This document shows, in pieces, positions 61,067-64,000 of a stretch of DNA of 64,000 nucleotides. The translations under genes were made by a program, and so were the position numbers. Positions within the stretch are counted from its first letter, which is position 1. Every line of letters begins with the position of its first letter. The stretch comes from Solea solea (lineage: Eukaryota > Chordata > Actinopteri > Pleuronectiformes > Soleidae): assembly GCF_958295425.1 (NCBI RefSeq), contig NC_081137.1, positions 10,145,738 through 10,209,737 on the forward strand, in the 5' to 3' direction. Below the pieces are notes generated by a model that saw only the letters and a list, made by a program, of their open reading frames with translations, did no database searches and was not told the DNA's origin.

Positions 61067-61264
61067 ATTATGTAATAATGTAATACATTTGCATACCATT
61101 ATGTAATAACTGCTGCATTTTGTAATAATCTGCTGCATTATGTAATAAACTGCTTGAACGCAATATGTAATGAATGTTGCCACATTATGTAATAAGTTAT
61201 TACATATTGCGGTGGTTATTACATAATGCATTTGCAAAATGTAACAATTGGTGCATTATGTAAT
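61067..61264. repeat. Cluster of ATTATGTAAT motifs
   Basis: Six exact copies of ATTATGTAAT start at 61067, 61098, 61137, 61184, 61218 (reverse) and 61255, with three one-mismatch variants between them. Spacing is about 31-47 bp. The decamer matches the PAR-bZIP/E4BP4 D-box consensus RTTAYGTAAY. It may be a decayed minisatellite. Confidence 0.75.
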
Positions 61265-61444
61265 AACCAACCCAAATTTACATTTTCATTGATAAAAACA
61301 GCATAATAATGTGTATTTTACTCAAAATGAATACTTAAGAGGACAGTACGTAAAACTATTGCTCAGCTTACATTGTAACAATCGACCTTTTAATGCCTTT
61401 ATAAACTCTTTAATGACTGACGTCAAACAACAAGTTGAGCCTAG

Positions 61445-61871
61445 TGTTATGGGAATTACGTACCTCATGTAATACATGAAGACAAATGTTCAATGCAACC
61501 TATGTGACCTGAGACCATTGACCCCTTTGTATTGCTAATGTAACTGTTTGATGCGACTTGTGACAAGTGACCATTTGTATTGTTTTAGGAACTGTTTGAT
61601 GTGACTTGTTAATAGAGACAAAAGGGCCAGCGACTCAGGGAAAGGAGATAACAAACCCACAGAGGCGGGGGTCTGCACTTTATGGCAGGATGATAGCTGA
61701 CCCATTGAGACAGATAAATACCTTGCGATTCCTACAAGACAGGGAGTCTTCACCTTACAACTGGCGTGTGTGTGTTGCTTTGTGAATGCTCCTCTTGTAC
61801 AAGATTAAAACCCTTGTTTGGACACTGAGCTGACTCCGATCTCCTTCCTATGGATCTCAATTCTTTTGACA
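61445..61871 (+). mobile_element. Solo LTR of an LTR retroelement, 5-bp target duplication
   Basis: The element begins TGTTATGGG, ends TTTTGACA and is flanked by CCTAG on both sides (61440-61444 and 61872-61876). Inside are a TATA-like agataaatac near 61708 and a GATTAAAACC polyadenylation-like signal near 61804 in the expected order. No internal retroelement genes adjoin it, so it is a solo LTR left by recombination. ERV or Ty3-type assignment is not possible by eye. Confidence 0.75.
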
Positions 61872-62707
61872 CCTAGGAGTAATGCTGCCATCAGCTGGCC
61901 ACTAAAAATAATGACACAACATGAAATATGTGTCCAGGCAAAAACATGGATAGCCAGTCTGCACAAAAATGACAAACCACAAATGGTTATAAACACACTG
62001 AGGCTCACAATTAACACATGAGCCCTGTCATTTACGTAAGTGGTCATGAGTTTCCTAGTCATGAAACCTTCTTTTTACTCTCCCCACTGTCTCTCTGATG
62101 TCGCTGCATGTTGTGTTTCGGTTTTTCTTCTCAGCTCAGTTTGTCATCAAATGCAGTTTTCCCAGCCAGCGTGTTTGATATCTGTTAAACAGTCAACCAT
62201 TGGTGTATTTTCTCTTTATATAATGTATGTATAAAAAGAATCATGAGTTTATATTAATGTACAATAAGTCCATGGTCTGTTCAGGATGCTACAGAAACAT
62301 GTCAGTGCAAGATAAAGCAAGTCCCCGGTCTACAGTACATATAAAGGCTTATTCCAAGTCTAGAAAAAACCAACAAAACATACTTAAATGTACTATTTTC
62401 AATTTCTATCAATAAACCATCCCAACTTTTACACCTTTAAAAACACTGAAAATGTATATATTTACAATAAAAACATGAAATGAGCTTTGTGGGTCCTCTA
62501 TAGTGCTGGACGGCCGTGTGTTTACCATAAATGTAGTATTTTTCTAAATGTGCATCAAGTGTTCGTCACTTTCAAAGAATAAAATAAAACACCTGATATT
62601 GTTGTATTCAATGTTGTACTTTCAAAAGTGTAACAGCTTACAAACTCCATCTGAACTGTGTCGGACAAAGTGTGACAGCAAAAGTAAACACAACTATTCA
62701 ATTTTTC

Positions 62708-62713
62708 TTTAAT
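62708..62713 (-). terminator. Candidate rragb polyadenylation signal (ATTAAA)
   Basis: On the minus strand, ATTAAA lies about 200 nt after the stop codon at 62914. It is the nearest signal-like hexamer. No exact AATAAA was seen on this strand within a few hundred bases of the stop. Confidence 0.3.
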
Positions 62714-62913
62714 CTGCCAAGTTAACACAAATATTTCAACAGAGCGTCACTGTTCAACAAGATACTGTAGAAATTAGAACAGAAGAAAATATGATTTCTC
62801 CAGTCATAAGTGTGATTGAATGTAAAGATACAGAGAGAAACGGTACAAGGCTGCTCATGTGTAGCAGTCTACGGACTGATTGGCTGAGAGTATCCAGTGG
62901 GATAGAGTGCAGA

Positions 62914-63205
62914 CTAGCGCATTCTCATGTGCAAACTGTGTTTGGGTCCATCCACCCGCTCCAACTTCTCAAAGTGTTTCCTCGCATTACGGATGTTGAT
63001 GAGCGTAGCTGCAGATGCTAGAGAAAAGAGATGAGGTTAAAGTCTTGTTATGATGATTTGACTGAGAAAAGGCTCTCCACAGTACTTACGAATCGATGGG
63101 TCTGACATGATGACCATGACATATGTGTTGGAGGTGAAGACGTCAATGAAGGCGGCAAAGTTGGAGTTCCTCACTTCCATGCTTTGGAAAGAGGCTGCGA
63201 GTTTG
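62914..63205 (-). CDS. rragb: rragb-like Rag GTPase (RagA/RagB), last two exons, partial
   Basis: RagA/RagB bind RagC/RagD on the lysosome and recruit mTORC1 when amino acids are plentiful. Two exons are visible, 63205-63090 and 63017-62914. They join in phase to read [58 protein letters not shown] and [14 protein letters not shown], then TAG. This is the C-terminal roadblock-like domain, which forms the heterodimer interface. The GTP-binding domain lies right of the window. RagA and RagB are nearly identical here. RagB is preferred because the gene has introns and its neighbours are all X-linked in human, whereas mammalian RRAGA is intronless and autosomal. The tail HMRMR is slightly longer than the human end. 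Confidence 0.88.
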
Positions 63206-64000
63206 CTAGAATAATAACAAAAGCATTAGAAAACACCACAAAACTGCAGCAGTTGATGTGGGTTGAAGTATAGAGCTCCAGATGTCACGCGACACAGTTC
63301 AGTGTTACCATGGCAGGCAAAGATGCAGTCAATATGAACTAGACCGGTGCTGGATTCAACCTGTCGGAGTTCACTGCGCACTTTAAATCCAGGGAGATCG
63401 ACCCATATATCGTAGAACCACAGGGTGAATATATCGGATCCTTGTAATGCTTCCAGTGGGTTAGAGCGCAGACTAGCAGACTATTGCATCCTTATAAGGC
63501 TTCCGGCGTGCCAGAATGGTTTGTTTTATACAGAACTTTGATGACCACTCGAAGCTGCTTTACACTACAGTTTGCATCAACGTGGGGTTAAGTGTCTTGC
63601 CCAAGGTCTACCGGCTAAAAACAGTGTTGTTGTCACTGGAGGGAGGGTAAATGCCACGTTGAAATAACATAGGACATCATTAGCAGTAAGCATTACCGGA
63701 AAGTGTAATGTAAATAACCTCTGATTAGCTCTTGGTAAATCTAGTCTGAGTCCATGATGTACCAAAAGCTAACCATGAAATCTGTTGCTTGTGTTTGTTC
63801 CCCTCGCTGTTGTGAGCACGTTTCAAAGCAGTGATTCGGTAAAATGTTCTCCCATTAGCCTGTCGCCAACTGTTTTGACACAACATCTATTCACCATCTT
63901 CACTTTTACGATGAAAACAGAGACCAGTTCTCGGACTTATGGCCCGATTTATGTGTGGTCTAGTATATACATCGACAGCACCGTTGCCTGCCACAGGGCA
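63206..64000. other. rragb-like intron with repeats
   Basis: This is the intron upstream of the exon at 63205; the next exon is outside the window. From about 63313 a plus-strand frame reads NLSEFTAHFKSREIDPYIVE and then PQGEYIG, interrupted by stops. It looks like a decayed coding relic, possibly from a transposon, and I cannot name it. The rest is the repeat listed from 63590. Confidence 0.5.
63590..64000 (-). mobile_element. Dispersed repeat, inverted copy of the 26795-27230 element (cut by window end)
   Basis: On the minus strand, blocks such as gaagatggtgaatagatgtt, gcttttggtacatcatg, gactagatttaccaagagct and ttatttacattacact follow the same order as in pls3 intron 1. The copy continues past base 64000. 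Confidence 0.65.

Larger units (their letters stand above)
55786..62913. other. cnga2-rragb intergenic region
   Basis: A candidate cnga2 polyadenylation signal AATAAA is at 56248-56253. No coding exon was recognised up to 62914. The interval holds SINEs, a LINE relic, a GACA tract, TA-rich microsatellites, an ATTATGTAAT cluster and a solo LTR, all listed separately. Bases 57180-58640 and 58930-59820 show no feature I can name. Confidence 0.5.

Noticed and set aside
61067..61264. CRISPR-like spaced repeats
   Set aside because: Units are 10 bp, imperfect, in both orientations and in a vertebrate genome with no cas genes.

Overview
The window is vertebrate nuclear DNA, almost certainly a teleost fish. 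It has large multi-exon genes with GT-AG introns, vertebrate-specific proteins (ATRX, T-plastin, an olfactory-type CNG channel, a Rag GTPase), and introns full of fish-type SINEs, hAT-like MITEs, LINE fragments and microsatellites. There is no bacterial-style gene organisation, CRISPR array or operon. Most short open frames are shadows or lie in repeats.

Layout. (1) 1567-14022, minus: the 5' part of atrx, ten coding exons joined in phase from the start codon at 14022 to an exon ending at 1567, giving 819 complete codons. The SNF2 helicase half lies left of the window. (2) 14023-17600: divergent intergenic region between atrx and pls3, with a ~210-bp fold-back hairpin, SINEs and a strong CTCF-like motif. 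(3) About 17600-43640, plus: pls3 (plastin-3), a non-coding first exon, a ~10.5-kb intron, then fifteen coding exons joined in phase for 622 residues. (4) 43640-48567: intergenic, with SINEs, a TA-flanked MITE and microsatellites. (5) 48568-55785, plus: a cnga2-like cyclic-nucleotide-gated channel, six coding exons, 696 residues. (6) 55786-62913: intergenic, with SINEs, a LINE relic, TA-rich DNA, a cluster of ATTATGTAAT motifs and a solo LTR. (7) 62914-63205, minus: the last two exons of a RagA/RagB GTPase gene (rragb-like), continuing right of the window.

The four genes are not a pathway: a chromatin remodeller, an actin bundler, a sensory channel and a lysosomal mTORC1 regulator. What connects them is that all four human counterparts (ATRX, PLS3, CNGA2, RRAGB) are X-linked but far apart there, so the window looks like a compact piece of the ancestral block that became part of the mammalian X.

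I did not find a convincing new multi-gene system. The points most worth a second look are an altered pore signature in the CNG channel (Met and Ala where Thr and Pro are usual), a convergent pair of CTCF-like motifs around pls3, the long hairpin upstream of pls3, a (TG)n tract abutting a cnga2 splice acceptor next to an inserted TTAA-flanked transposon, and the ATTATGTAAT cluster. Exon boundaries were read by eye from splice signals and phase. No alignment or database search was run.
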